DNA of 64,000 nt from Streptomyces sp. NRRL F-525 (GCF_000716605.1 NZ_JNXE01000009.1:186001-250000), one strand, 5' to 3'. Shown: positions 15,822 through 24,326, numbered from the stretch's first letter. A program made the numbers and translations. Notes: generated by a model not told the origin, from the letters alone.

Positions 15822-16949
15822 TCAGGACAGCTTCGCCTCGGGCGCGAACGCGGGCAGCTTCTCGAGGCTGCTGCGCACGGCCTCGGCGCCGTAGTCGAAC
15901 ATCTGCCGCTCGTAGTCGCCGACCGCGTCGAGCAGATCCCGGCGGCCGCCGTCCGCCTCGATCAGGCAGCGGCGCAGCAGGTCCGCGTCGCGCAGCGCGG
16001 TGTTCGCGCCGTTGCCCCCGGTCGGGGAGGTGGCGTGGATCGCGTCGCCGAGCAGTGTGACCGGGCCGGGCGCCCAGCGCTCACCGGGCTTGACCACCCG
16101 GATGGACAGCAGGGTGCTGTTGTCCGGGTCGGCCTGCTCGATCAGCGCGCGCAGCTCCGGGTGCCAGCCGTCCATCCTGGACAGCACGGCATCCTGCGCG
16201 GTCAGGTTCTCCAGCGAGCCGCCGTTGGAGGGCAGGATCATGGCCCAGCGCACGTAGTCGCCGATGTCGGGCAGGGTGACGTCGGGGGCCAGCTGCTCGG
16301 CGGCCTGCTTCGGCGGGGTGCGGAAGCGCATCGCGCCGAGCAGCAGGCTGACACCGTCGCCCGCGATCTTCGAGCCGTACGCCTTGGACAGGCCGGCGAA
16401 CTCGTCGGTCAGCGGGGTGCGGCCGATGACGAAGCGGACGCCGGTGTCGGTCGGGGTGGTCCGCGGCGACAGCACCCCGCGAACCGCCGAGGTGACGCCG
16501 TCCGCGCCGACGAGCAGGTCGGCGGTGGCCGGGGCGCGGTGGGCGAACCGGGCCTGGACGGTGCCGTCGGGCTGCACCTCGTAGCCGGTCAGCGCGGCGT
16601 CGGTGTGCACGGTGAGGCCGGTCAGGAGCAGGTGTCGTAGCACCTGGCGGTCGACCACGATGCCGGTGCGGCCCGCGCCGAGCCTGCCGATCTCGTTCAG
16701 CTGGGGGTCCAGGATGAGCTGCTCGGCGGAGGCGTCCATGACGATCTCGTCCAGCAGCGGGTGCCAGCGCGTCGGCAGGCAGTCGCGCACCGCCTGGAAC
16801 CCGGTCGGGTTCAGCACGAGCCGGTAGCCCTGGAACCGGGCGACGATCCCCGGGTCGCGCTCGAACACGTCGGCCTCGATGCCGGCACCGCGCAGGCCTT
16901 GGGCGAGAGCGAGGCCTCCCAGACCGGCTCCGACTACGGAAACGCGCAT
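15822..16949 (-). CDS. FAD-dependent monooxygenase (PHBH class)
   Basis: 375 residues with the class A flavoprotein hydroxylase motifs: Rossmann GxGxxG at residues 7-12 (VVGAGLGGLAL), the DG motif in LLVGADGVTSAVRG, and the GD motif in LLGDAIHATSPTGGNGANTALRDADLL. It uses NADPH and O2 to oxidise a planar substrate, and roles in antibiotic tailoring or inactivation are common. It diverges from a TetR regulator across a set of ACGAACT palindromes, so it is probably repressed by that regulator and induced by its own substrate. Confidence 0.9.
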   Translation of the reverse strand: MRVSVVGAGLGGLALAQGLRGAGIEADVFERDPGIVARFQGYRLVLNPTGFQAVRDCLPTRWHPLLDEIVMDASAEQLILDPQLNEIGRLGAGRTGIVVDRQVLRHLLLTGLTVHTDAALTGYEVQPDGTVQARFAHRAPATADLLVGADGVTSAVRGVLSPRTTPTDTGVRFVIGRTPLTDEFAGLSKAYGSKIAGDGVSLLLGAMRFRTPPKQAAEQLAPDVTLPDIGDYVRWAMILPSNGGSLENLTAQDAVLSRMDGWHPELRALIEQADPDNSTLLSIRVVKPGERWAPGPVTLLGDAIHATSPTGGNGANTALRDADLLRRCLIEADGGRRDLLDAVGDYERQMFDYGAEAVRSSLEKLPAFAPEAKLS

Positions 16950-17011
16950 GACGTACCTCCGGGATTTCGATACCTCGGTACCTCGACACCTCGGTGCTTC
17001 GGCGCCTCGGC

Positions 17012-17064
17012 ACGAACTAAGTTCGTTCTGACGAACTAAGTTCTACTTAACGAACTTAGTTCGT
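17012..17064. promoter_or_regulatory. Three TetR-type operator palindromes
   Basis: ACGAACTAAGTTCGT at 17012-17026, a partial copy ACGAACTAAGTTC at 17031-17043, and ACGAACTTAGTTCGT at 17050-17064, which is the exact reverse complement of the first. They fill the space between the monooxygenase and tetR starts and overlap the likely promoters of both. Confidence 0.8.
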
Positions 17065-17084
17065 GTCAAGGTAAGGTGGTCGGC

Positions 17085-17795
17085 ATGCCCGCTGATCCCC
17101 GTGATCCCAGTGATCCCCGTGATCCCCGCCAACGCCGCGCGGCCCGCAAGAAGCCGATCACCGTCGAGCGGATCACCGACGCCGCCCTGGAAGTCGTAGC
17201 CACCGAGGGGTACGACGCGCTGACCATCCGCCGGGTCGCCGCCGTGCTCGGCACCGGCCCGTCGTCGCTGTACGCGCACATCGTCAACAAGGACGACATC
17301 GACGACCTGCTGATCGGCAGGCTCTACGCCGAGGTCACGCTCCCCGAACCGGACCCGGCCGCCTGGCGCGAGCAACTGCTCGGGGTGTACACGCAGATCC
17401 GCGACCTGTACCTGAAATACCCCGGCGTCTCACGCGCCGCACTGGCCATGGTGCCGACCAGCCTGGAGACGCTGCGGGTCGGCGAGGGAATCCTGGCGAT
17501 CCTGCTCGCGGGCGGCATCGAACCGAGAACGGCCGGCTGGGCCCGCGACGCGCTGTCCCTCTACGTCAGCGCGTACGCCCTGGAACAGTCCCTGGTCCGG
17601 CAACGGCAGCGGCACGAGGATCCGGAATGGGTGCTCAGCCAGGAGGAGTTGCTGGCCCGCTTCACGGCCCTGCCGGCCGAGCAGTTCCCACAGACCCGAG
17701 CCCACGCCGCCGAACTGATCTCCGGCACCGGCCCCGACCGCTTCGAGTTCACCCTCGGCCTGCTCATGAACAACCTGCGGCCCGCGTCCGGTTGA
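17085..17795 (+). CDS. TetR-family repressor, TetR/TetR_C type
   Basis: 236 residues from ATG 17085. A DP-repeat leader (PADPRDPSDPRDPRQRRAA) precedes the helix-turn-helix (ITVERITDAALEVVATEGYD, LTIRRVAAVLGTGPSSLYAH). The C-terminal domain resembles the tetracycline-repressor C domain class. It controls the divergent monooxygenase by inference from the shared operators. The following two genes are unrelated remnants. Confidence 0.88.
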   Translation: MPADPRDPSDPRDPRQRRAARKKPITVERITDAALEVVATEGYDALTIRRVAAVLGTGPSSLYAHIVNKDDIDDLLIGRLYAEVTLPEPDPAAWREQLLGVYTQIRDLYLKYPGVSRAALAMVPTSLETLRVGEGILAILLAGGIEPRTAGWARDALSLYVSAYALEQSLVRQRQRHEDPEWVLSQEELLARFTALPAEQFPQTRAHAAELISGTGPDRFEFTLGLLMNNLRPASG

Positions 17796-17826
17796 CCTGC
17801 GGCGTGGGGCGGCCGCGCGGCGCTTC

Positions 17827-18129
17827 TTGTCCGCGAGCACCCACTTCGAGGACGCGCTACGACTGCGCAGGTCCGGCTTCGACCGCGTGAAGGTCATGGA
17901 CCGCGTCGGCCTCGCCGCCGCGCTGTTCGACGAGGGCGAGGCCGAGCGGGGCGCAGCCGCGGCCCACGAGGCACTCGACGCCGCCGCCCGCATCGACTCC
18001 ACCCTCGTCGCGTCCCGTCTCAACACACTGCTGGACGCCGCCCGCCCGTACGGGACCACCACAGTCGACGACGTACGGACCCGGGCGAGGGAACTCGCCG
18101 CCGCCAGACCGACGCCGATCGCGGCCTGA
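17827..18129 (+). pseudogene. C-terminal remnant of an XRE/TPR-type regulator
   Basis: About 100 residues that read like the end of a much longer Streptomyces helix-turn-helix regulator with tetratricopeptide repeats: GLAAALFDEGEAERGAAAAH, ALDAAARIDSTLVASRLNTL and the basic VRTRARELAAARP tail. No DNA-binding part remains upstream, where the tetR gene ends instead. A TTG at 17827 could start it but has no clear ribosome-binding site. Read as a truncation scar; a stand-alone small protein is the less likely alternative. Confidence 0.5.
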
Positions 18130-18142
18130 GACCATCGACCGC

Positions 18143-18433
18143 ATGGGCAAGCACAGTCGACCCGGCCCGCCGAACCAGCCGTCGCGCGCTGTCCCGCGCG
18201 TCGACGCAGGCGACCCGCTCGCGCCGTACGACAAGCGGCGCCGACCGCCGATGGACGTCTTCCGGCGCCACCGGCCCGTGCCCGGCGGCGCCGGTCACCT
18301 CCGGCCGGACGAGCCGCGCGTCCTGGAGGAGTGGGACGGCTTCACCTACCAAGCGGTCGGCACCGCCGACGACTTGGCCTCGGCGCAGCAGTGGGTGAAC
18401 GAACTCCGGATCGACGACGACCCGGCCGCGTGA
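18143..18433 (+). CDS. DUF6087-like small protein
   Basis: 96 residues, polar and basic at the N-terminus, with the ending typical of a small Streptomyces family (HLRPDEPRVLEEWDGFTYQAVG followed by ADDLASAQQWVNEL). These proteins usually sit directly downstream of XRE/TPR regulators. That fits the truncated regulator just upstream and suggests the pair was once intact. ATG 18143 is the only early start. Function unknown. Confidence 0.6.
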   Translation: MGKHSRPGPPNQPSRAVPRVDAGDPLAPYDKRRRPPMDVFRRHRPVPGGAGHLRPDEPRVLEEWDGFTYQAVGTADDLASAQQWVNELRIDDDPAA

Positions 18434-18502
18434 CGCCCCTCGGTCGCCTCTGAAGGCACCTCCGACGGACGAGGAGATGCGGCCCAGCTCATGGCCATGG
18501 CC

Positions 18503-18526
18503 GTGGCTGTGGCTGTGGCTGTGGCC
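18503..18526. repeat. Short tandem repeat, four GTGGCT-type units
   Basis: GTGGCT three times then GTGGCC at 18503-18526, preceded by a related ATGGCCATGGCC run. It lies in the 215-base gap upstream of the ribosome-inactivating protein gene. No coding role is supported; it may vary in length between strains. Confidence 0.5.
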
Positions 18527-18648
18527 GCAGGATTGATTTCCCTGGTGGGAGGGGGTGTGAATCAACTCCGTCGATGTGAGTCTCGGTGGGACCGAGCCGG
18601 ACATATGGCTCTGTTTCCTCCCCCTCCTCCTCCCGATCGGAGCCCCCC

Positions 18649-19602
18649 ATGCGTGCCAGCCTCGTCCGACGTGTCAGCCTCTCGGCAGCCCTTCCGTGCG
18701 TCCTCGCGGGAGCGGTCGTGGTGTCCGGCACCTCCGGCATGTCCTCCCTCGGGGCGGCCGCCACCGCCCCCGCGCCCCACAGTGTGAAGATCGACGCGCA
18801 GGAGGTGGCGCAGACCAACTTCCCGCAGGTTCACTGGAACGTCGACGACGGCGCCGACGGCTACCGCGCCATGCTCAGCGCCCTGGACGCGCTGGCCCGC
18901 AGCACGGCCAACGCGCGGCTGACCGGTCCGGTGGTCAACACGCGGGGCAACCGGGTCACCGTCACCGTCCTGGACAACCGCAGGACGAACAACTTCGCCG
19001 ACGTCGTCATCAGCTCCCCGGGACACTCCGCGCCCACCGTGCACGCCGTGGTACGCCTCAGCGACCTGTACGTGGTGCGGGTCTACGCGGTGGGCGGGTC
19101 CAGCAACCGCGTCCTCAACCTCATCCGGAACGTCCCCAACGAGTCGGGCACCGACGACAACTTCTTCGTCGGCCGGGAGGGCTACGACGCCCTCTCCCGG
19201 GTCGCCAACCAGGCCCTGACCAGTGTCACCGTCGGCCCCGGCCCCCTCTCGCAGGCCCTGTTCGACCTGTCCAACACGAGCTCGTCCCGACTCAACCAGG
19301 CCCGCGGTCTGCTCACCGTCATCTTCGGCATCTCGGAGGCGGCCCGCTTCCGTACCCTGGCCGACCGGGTCGCGCCCTCCTTCGACAGCGGGGACTCGGT
19401 CACCTACAGCTCCCAGCAGATCGCCCTGATCCGGAACTGGGCCAACGTCAGCCACGTCTACGTCGGCCACGTCAACGGCACGGACGACGGCGCCAGCACG
19501 AGCGTCGCCGGGGCCGACATCTCCGACGCCCGCCAGGCGGCCTCCCTGCTGGCCATCGCCCTCAACGACGGCACCAACCCCAACCCCAAGGACGAACTCT
19601 GA
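18649..19602 (+). CDS. Secreted ribosome-inactivating protein (rRNA N-glycosidase)
   Basis: 317 residues from ATG 18649. Residues 1-40 form a signal peptide (VRRVSLSAALPCVLAGAVVV, then GAAATA). The mature part matches the ricin A-chain/Shiga-toxin fold. A first active-site Tyr lies in DLYVVRVYA and a second in EGYDALSRVAN (compare ricin NYDRLEQ). The catalytic Glu and Arg are in FGISEAARFRTLADRV (compare ricin SEAARF), and the conserved Trp is in RNWANVSHVY. The family removes one adenine from the sarcin-ricin loop of large-subunit rRNA. There is no lectin B chain and no adjacent immunity gene, so the target is probably a eukaryote such as a predator, fungus or insect. Confidence 0.88.
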   Translation: MRASLVRRVSLSAALPCVLAGAVVVSGTSGMSSLGAAATAPAPHSVKIDAQEVAQTNFPQVHWNVDDGADGYRAMLSALDALARSTANARLTGPVVNTRGNRVTVTVLDNRRTNNFADVVISSPGHSAPTVHAVVRLSDLYVVRVYAVGGSSNRVLNLIRNVPNESGTDDNFFVGREGYDALSRVANQALTSVTVGPGPLSQALFDLSNTSSSRLNQARGLLTVIFGISEAARFRTLADRVAPSFDSGDSVTYSSQQIALIRNWANVSHVYVGHVNGTDDGASTSVAGADISDARQAASLLAIALNDGTNPNPKDEL

Positions 19603-19620
19603 CCGACCCCCTACTCCCGG

Positions 19621-19995
19621 CTACTCCCGTCGCCACAAGCAGAACGGGTGTCCCGCCGGGTCGAAGAAGACCCGTACGTGGTCCTGGGGCTGGTGATCGG
19701 CGAGCGTGGCCCCCTCCGCCACCGCCCTCGCCGTCTCGGTCTCCAGGTCGTCAACCTCAATGTCGAGGTGCAGCATCATCTGCTGCTCGCCGGGGTTGCG
19801 GGTCGGCCACACCGGCGGGACGTACTCCGGCTCGGTCTGGAAGGACAGGCCGGTGCCGCCGTCGGGCGGGCCGATCAGCACCCAGTCGGGTTCCTCGGCC
19901 CGGATCACGTAACCGAGCAGGCGGGCGTAGAAGCCGGCCAGTTCGTGCGCGTCCCGCGCGTCCAGCACCACGGTGGAGAGTCTCGTAGGCGACAT
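19621..19995 (-). CDS. Glyoxalase/VOC-family protein
   Basis: 124 residues with the VOC beta-alpha-beta-beta-beta pattern repeated twice: STVVLDARDAHELAGFYARLLG at the start and MLHLDIEVDDLETETARAVAEGA in the middle, ending DPAGHPFCLWR. Candidate metal ligands are His in MMLHLDI and Glu or His late in the chain. The substrate is not assignable; many such proteins bind antibiotics or small aldehydes. It stands alone, converging on the toxin gene. Confidence 0.85.
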   Translation of the reverse strand: MSPTRLSTVVLDARDAHELAGFYARLLGYVIRAEEPDWVLIGPPDGGTGLSFQTEPEYVPPVWPTRNPGEQQMMLHLDIEVDDLETETARAVAEGATLADHQPQDHVRVFFDPAGHPFCLWRRE

Positions 19996-20024
19996 GTCCG
20001 CCCTCTACCCGCTCGCCGCGCGCC

Positions 20025-20285
20025 TTACGGGCGGCGCTTCTTGCCGTCCAGCTCGTCCCACCACTCGTCGGACTTGGGATCGCCGGACGGGTCGTCCCAC
20101 CAGCGGTCGTCGGGGCCGCGCCGGTTCGCGACCATCGCGGCGACCGGCGGGATCAGCATCGCGACCACACACATCCCGACGGCCACGGGCACCGACCAGA
20201 TCCGCACCACACCCCAGGCCAGGACGAACAGCCCGATGCAGATGCCCATCATGACGAAGTACGTGCGACGGCGGCGAGCCAGCAT
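20025..20285 (-). CDS. DUF3099 membrane protein
   Basis: 86 residues. A basic start (LARRRRTYFVMM) leads to two hydrophobic helices (GICIGLFVLAWGVV and AVGMCVVAMLIPPVAAMVA) and a tryptophan-rich cytoplasmic tail (DDRWWDDPSGDP, DEWWDELDGKKRR). This layout fits the actinobacterial DUF3099 family. Function unknown. Confidence 0.8.
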   Translation of the reverse strand: MLARRRRTYFVMMGICIGLFVLAWGVVRIWSVPVAVGMCVVAMLIPPVAAMVANRRGPDDRWWDDPSGDPKSDEWWDELDGKKRRP

Positions 20286-20312
20286 GTTTCCAGGGTAGGC
20301 CTGGGCACGCCA

Positions 20313-20344
20313 AAGGGCCGCACCCGGAAACAGGTGCGGCCCTT
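20313..20344 (-). terminator. Terminator of the sulfurtransferase operon
   Basis: AAGGGCCGCACC at 20313-20324 and GGTGCGGCCCTT at 20333-20344 form a perfect 12-bp stem with an 8-base loop, 18 bases after the DUF1416 stop. Confidence 0.8.
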
Positions 20345-20362
20345 CGACCAGCAGTACGGCGA

Positions 20363-20650
20363 TCAGACGGCGATCGCCACCTCCGCCAGGCCGCCCGTCT
20401 GGGCGACCACCGTGCGGTCGGCGGTGGCGCCCGGGACGAGGGCGCGGACGGTCCAGGTGCCCTCGGCCGCGTAGAAGCGGAACTGGCCCGTGGCGGAGGT
20501 CGGGACCTCCGCGGTGAACTCGCCGGTCGAGTCCAGGAGCCGGACGTAGCCCGTGACCGGCTCGCCGTTGCGGGTCACCTGGCCCTGGATCGTGGTCTCA
20601 CCGGGCTTGATCGTCGAGGCGTCGGGGCCGCCGGCCTTCGCTCCACACAT
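20363..20650 (-). CDS. DUF1416 protein
   Basis: 95 residues beginning MCGAKAGGP, the family's usual N-terminus, then a single beta-sandwich of the carboxypeptidase-regulatory type (IQGQVTRNGEPVTGYVRLLD, GQFRFYAAEGTWTVRAL). The early Cys may take part in sulfur chemistry, given constant pairing with thiosulfate sulfurtransferase in actinobacteria. ATG 20650 follows AAGGAA. The 38-base gap to the sulfurtransferase and the terminator right after show it is the last gene of that operon. Confidence 0.88.
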   Translation of the reverse strand: MCGAKAGGPDASTIKPGETTIQGQVTRNGEPVTGYVRLLDSTGEFTAEVPTSATGQFRFYAAEGTWTVRALVPGATADRTVVAQTGGLAEVAIAV

Positions 20651-20688
20651 GTCTTGTTTCCTTCAGGTCGCAGCGGTGGTGCGGTTGC

Positions 20689-21528
20689 TTACTTGTTGGC
20701 GCCGAGCTCGATCGGAACGCCGACCAGGGAGCCGTACTCGGTCCAGGAACCGTCGTAGTTCTTGACGTTCTCGACACCGAGCAGCTCGTGCAGCACGAAC
20801 CAGGTCAGGGCCGAGCGCTCGCCGATACGGCAGTACGCGATCGTGTCCTTGGCCAGGTCGACCTGCTCGTCGGCGTAGAGCTCCTTGAGCTCGTCGTCCG
20901 ACTTGAACGTGCCGTCGTCGTTGGCGTTCTTCGACCACGGGATGTTGCGTGCGGACGGGACGTGGCCCGGACGCTGCGACTGCTCCTGCGGAAGGTGCGC
21001 CGGCGCGAGCAGCTTGCCGCTGAACTCGTCGGGCGAACGGACGTCGACCAGGTTCTGCGAACCGATCGCCGCCACGACGTCGTCGCGGAAGGCGCGGATC
21101 GCCTTGTTCTGCGGCTTCGCCTTGTAGTCCGTGGCGGGACGCGCGGGGACCTCTTCCACCAGCTCGCGGGCGTCCAGCTCCCACTTCTTGCGGCCACCGT
21201 CGAGGAGCTTGACGTTGTCGTGGCCGTAGAGCTTGAAGTACCAGTAGGCGTACGACGCGAACCAATTGTTGTTGCCGCCGTAGAGGATCACCAGCGTGTC
21301 GTTGCCGATGCCCTTGCCGGACAGGAGCTTCTCGAAGCCCTCCTGGTCGACGAAGTCACGGCGTACCGGGTCCTGGAGGTCCTTCGTCCAGTCGATCCGG
21401 ATCGCGTTCTTGATGTGGTTCTTCTCGTACGCGGACGTGTCCTCGTCGACCTCGACGATCGCCACGCTCGGGTTGTCGAGGTTGGCCTCGACCCAGTCGG
21501 CGTCGACCAGGACGTCACTGCGGCTCAT
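20689..21528 (-). CDS. Thiosulfate sulfurtransferase (two-domain rhodanese)
   Basis: 279 residues with two rhodanese domains. The N-terminal one is catalytically dead; the C-terminal one carries the active loop CRIGERS with the sulfur-accepting Cys near residue 230. It moves sulfane sulfur from thiosulfate to acceptors. ATG 21528 follows GGAGGAGA, ruling out the longer upstream start. A leader peptide with two Cys codons lies 115 bases upstream, which fits attenuation by cysteine supply. Sulfurtransferase and DUF1416 form one operon. Confidence 0.92.
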   Translation of the reverse strand: MSRSDVLVDADWVEANLDNPSVAIVEVDEDTSAYEKNHIKNAIRIDWTKDLQDPVRRDFVDQEGFEKLLSGKGIGNDTLVILYGGNNNWFASYAYWYFKLYGHDNVKLLDGGRKKWELDARELVEEVPARPATDYKAKPQNKAIRAFRDDVVAAIGSQNLVDVRSPDEFSGKLLAPAHLPQEQSQRPGHVPSARNIPWSKNANDDGTFKSDDELKELYADEQVDLAKDTIAYCRIGERSALTWFVLHELLGVENVKNYDGSWTEYGSLVGVPIELGANK

Positions 21529-21643
21529 GCTTTTCTCCTCCGGGGCAGTTACGGCGGTGCGGTGCGTGAGAGAAAGGGTGCGCGCTCGCGCGGGTGTCCT
21601 GATCAGGGACACGGGGGGGAAAGACGGAAGCCTGCGCTTCCGC

Positions 21644-21727
21644 TCAGAAAGTGCGACAGAGCATGGCGGCGACGCGGCACAGGTCTACTGCCCGCCGCTT
21701 CGTGAGGTCGTCCGCCTGGCGCTTCAT
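21644..21727 (-). CDS. Cysteine-containing leader peptide of the sulfurtransferase operon
   Basis: ATG 21727 to TGA 21644 encodes 27 residues: MKRQADDLTKRRAVDL, then Cys, RVAAML, Cys, RTF. It lies upstream of the sulfurtransferase on the same strand. The VDLC/R-rich pattern matches small actinobacterial leader peptides found before sulfur-assimilation genes. By analogy, ribosome stalling at the two Cys codons when cysteinyl-tRNA is short would alter downstream transcription or translation. The peptide itself probably has no function. Confidence 0.75.
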   Translation of the reverse strand: MKRQADDLTKRRAVDLCRVAAMLCRTF

Positions 21728-21938
21728 AACGACGATCGTAGGGACGGATCGCCGGACATGTCACCGGTGTGTCGTATTTTGAGACGCGATCGTCCGCGAT
21801 GTGAGACGAGACGGTCACCGACAGCCCTACGGCGGGGAATCCAGGGCCTCGCGGCCGTTAACCCCGCCTCCGCACGGACACCGCCGTCTCGCCCCTCGGA
21901 CACGCACCGCCCGTCCGCAACCGGCGCCCCGACCCGTC

Positions 21939-22688
21939 CTACCCGGCCAGGTTGACGTTCGAACCCTTCACCTTGATGTCCACACCGCCCTTCGCGGCCT
22001 GCACACTGTCCAGCTTCACCCCGCCCGGCAGTTCATTGATCGTCTGCTGGAAGTCGGTGATCGAGCGGACGCGGGAGTCGGCGAGGTTGACCACCAGCTT
22101 GGGCAGGTTGTCCGCGTGCACCTTCACCGTGTTGCCCTCGACGGTGACCGTGCTGAGCACCGGATACGTCGTCGTCCCGATCCCGGTGACGGTGACCTTC
22201 ATGTCGGCCTTGATCTTGCCGTCGCCGCCGTCCGAGAGGCTGACGAGCTGGGCCGTGACGCCGGTGAAGACCTCCGTCGGCTGCGACTTGGCGGCCTTGA
22301 GGAGCTGGTCGTAGGAGATGCTCGCGGTGCCCGTCGCGCTGGTCGCGGTCGCCGAGGTCGCGGTGTTGCCGGTGAGCGAGAGCTTGACGCCCTTCATCCG
22401 GGCCTTGAGGTCGTCGATCCGGATCGTGGTGGCGCCGCCGGTCGTGTTGCCCGTGGGCGCCTCGTAGCTCTGGATGCCGATCTCGACGTCGTCCAGGTCC
22501 CCGAAGGCGACCTGGGTGAGGAAGGGAAAGCCCTTGATGGAGACGTCGGGGGTGGAGGCCAGGTTCTCCGACGACTTCACCCGGTCCGCGACCTCCTGCT
22601 CGGCGAAGTGCACCGCCACCCGGTCGGCGACGACGAAGAGCCCTCCCAGAATCACGACGACGATCAGAAGTATTCGCAGCGCGCGCAT
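21939..22688 (-). CDS. DUF2993 (LmeA-like) secreted or membrane-anchored protein
   Basis: 249 residues. An N-terminal helix (ALRILLIVVVILGGLFVVA) acts as signal or anchor. The rest is the DUF2993 domain (FAEQEVADRVKS, VSIKGFPFLTQV). Mycobacterial LmeA of this family binds phosphatidylinositol and helps build lipomannan, but the Streptomyces role is unknown. ATG 22688 follows GGGGAA. It is preceded by about 190 bases in which I see nothing definite. Confidence 0.85.
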   Translation of the reverse strand: MRALRILLIVVVILGGLFVVADRVAVHFAEQEVADRVKSSENLASTPDVSIKGFPFLTQVAFGDLDDVEIGIQSYEAPTGNTTGGATTIRIDDLKARMKGVKLSLTGNTATSATATSATGTASISYDQLLKAAKSQPTEVFTGVTAQLVSLSDGGDGKIKADMKVTVTGIGTTTYPVLSTVTVEGNTVKVHADNLPKLVVNLADSRVRSITDFQQTINELPGGVKLDSVQAAKGGVDIKVKGSNVNLAG

Positions 22689-22882
22689 GCGGTGTTCCCC
22701 ACCTAGGCGGTCATCGACGACAGCGGTACGACGACCGGGTGGCCGCTGATCGCGAGGTTAGTCCTGCGAGACGCGTGTACCGGGAAATTGTCGATCACCT
22801 GTGACAGTGCTCTTAACTTCGGCCTACACACCACTTACGCGACCAACTACCGCCTACGGCACGGAACTTGGCAGGCGCCGGG

Positions 22883-24007
22883 CTACACCAGCGCGCGTCC
22901 CAGCACGTACACCACCGGGGCCGCCGCGGTGAGCGGGAGGACCACACCGGCCGTGAAGTGGACGAAGCGGGACGGGTAGTCGTAGCTCGCGACCCGGTGG
23001 CCGATCAGCGCGCAGACCGCCGCGCCCGCGCCGAGCAGCGCGCCCTTCGCGCCCATGCCCGTCATCCCTCCTACGGCGATGCCCGCACCGGCGGCCGCCA
23101 GCAGCGAGACGACGACCGACGCCACGGTCGGCAGCGGCAGCGCGCGGGCCAGGATCGCGACGGCGACCGCGGCCGCGCCGACCGTCACCGCGTCCGGGTC
23201 GGCCGCGAGGTGCCCGGTCGCGACGATGGCCAGCGCCGCCGAGGCGACCGTGGCCATCAGGCCGGTGATCCGGGTGTCCGGGTCGGCGTGCGAGCGCAGC
23301 TGCATGACGAGGGAGAGCAGAACCCAGACACCCAGGGTGCCGAGGATCGCGGCGGGGCCGTTCTCCCGCCCGGCCGCGAGCAGCGCCACGTCCGCGACGA
23401 GCGCGCCCGCGAAGGCGAGCGCGATGCCCTGCCGGGCCGGCCACATCCCGTTCAGCCGGAACCAGCCCGCCGCCGTCACGGCCTGAAGGATCACGAGCGG
23501 TACGACGAGGGCGTACGACCCGACCTGCGCGGTGACGGAGAGCAGGACCGCCAGGACGGCGGTGAGGCCGGCGGGCTGCATCCCGGGTTCGATGATCGGC
23601 GAACGGCCTTCGAGGCGGGCCCGCTGGGCGTCGGTGATCCGGGCGTTGCCCGCGAGGGAGGGCGGGCCGTAGCCCTCTCCGGCGGGTGTCTGTACCTCGG
23701 GGACCTCGGGTCTGGGGGGCTGGGCCTGCGCGTAGGGGTCGTAACTCTGCGGTGCCGCCTGGTAGTTCTGCGGCGGGAAGTACGCCAGGTCGGACGCGGC
23801 GGGCCTGGTCTGCTGGACCTGGGTGTCCCAGGTCTGGCCCTGCCACTGCTGGGTGTACTGCTGGTCGGCCTGCGCGTCGTCGTACGCCTGCTGCTGCCCG
23901 GGCCAGGCCTGCGCCTGTGCCTGCTGGGGCTGCTGTTGCTGGTGCTGTTGTTGCTGGGCGTAGGGGTCGTAGCCCTCGCCATATCCCTCGTACGGCTGGT
24001 TGCTCAT
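22883..24007 (-). CDS. Polytopic membrane protein with Gln-rich N-terminus
   Basis: About 374 residues. The first 130 are cytoplasmic and low-complexity (repeated Q, Y, P, A; YDPYAQQQQHQQQQPQQAQ). About eight to nine hydrophobic helices follow, with short polar links. No transporter signature is seen. ATG 24007 is preferred over ATG 24019, which sits directly on its ribosome-binding site. It follows the ThiS/MoaD-like gene with no gap, so the two are co-transcribed. Function unknown. Confidence 0.8.
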   Translation of the reverse strand: MSNQPYEGYGEGYDPYAQQQQHQQQQPQQAQAQAWPGQQQAYDDAQADQQYTQQWQGQTWDTQVQQTRPAASDLAYFPPQNYQAAPQSYDPYAQAQPPRPEVPEVQTPAGEGYGPPSLAGNARITDAQRARLEGRSPIIEPGMQPAGLTAVLAVLLSVTAQVGSYALVVPLVILQAVTAAGWFRLNGMWPARQGIALAFAGALVADVALLAAGRENGPAAILGTLGVWVLLSLVMQLRSHADPDTRITGLMATVASAALAIVATGHLAADPDAVTVGAAAVAVAILARALPLPTVASVVVSLLAAAGAGIAVGGMTGMGAKGALLGAGAAVCALIGHRVASYDYPSRFVHFTAGVVLPLTAAAPVVYVLGRALV

Positions 24008-24015
24008 CGCTTCGC

Positions 24016-24270
24016 TCATCCTCCTGCGAACGGCGGGAGCACCTCGACCGTGCCGCCCTCGGCCAGCCGTACCGTCTCATGTCCGCGGGTGCCCACGGGG
24101 TCACCGTCGACGAGGAACGAGCATCGCAGCAGTACGCGGGCGAGTTCCCCGGGGTGTCGCTCGCGGACGGCGGCGAGGGCGTCGGCGAGGGTGACCGCGT
24201 CGTACGGCTCCTCAGCGATGCCGGCCGCTGCCTTCGCGGCGGCCCAGTAGCGCACCGTGACCTTTGGCAT
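24016..24270 (-). CDS. ThiS/MoaD-family sulfur carrier
   Basis: 84 residues of beta-grasp fold ending in the obligatory Gly-Gly (LPPFAGG), whose terminal carboxylate is adenylated and thiocarboxylated in this family. The start VTVRYWAAAKAAAG is typical of MoaD, so a role in molybdopterin synthesis is more likely than in thiamin synthesis. ATG 24270 follows AGGAAG. No MoaE is nearby. It is upstream of the Gln-rich membrane protein. Confidence 0.88.
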   Translation of the reverse strand: MPKVTVRYWAAAKAAAGIAEEPYDAVTLADALAAVRERHPGELARVLLRCSFLVDGDPVGTRGHETVRLAEGGTVEVLPPFAGG

Positions 24271-24326
24271 GTGCTTGCTTCCTCGGTAGACCGGTGTCGA
24301 CGGACTCGGCGTCAACACCCGTCAGG

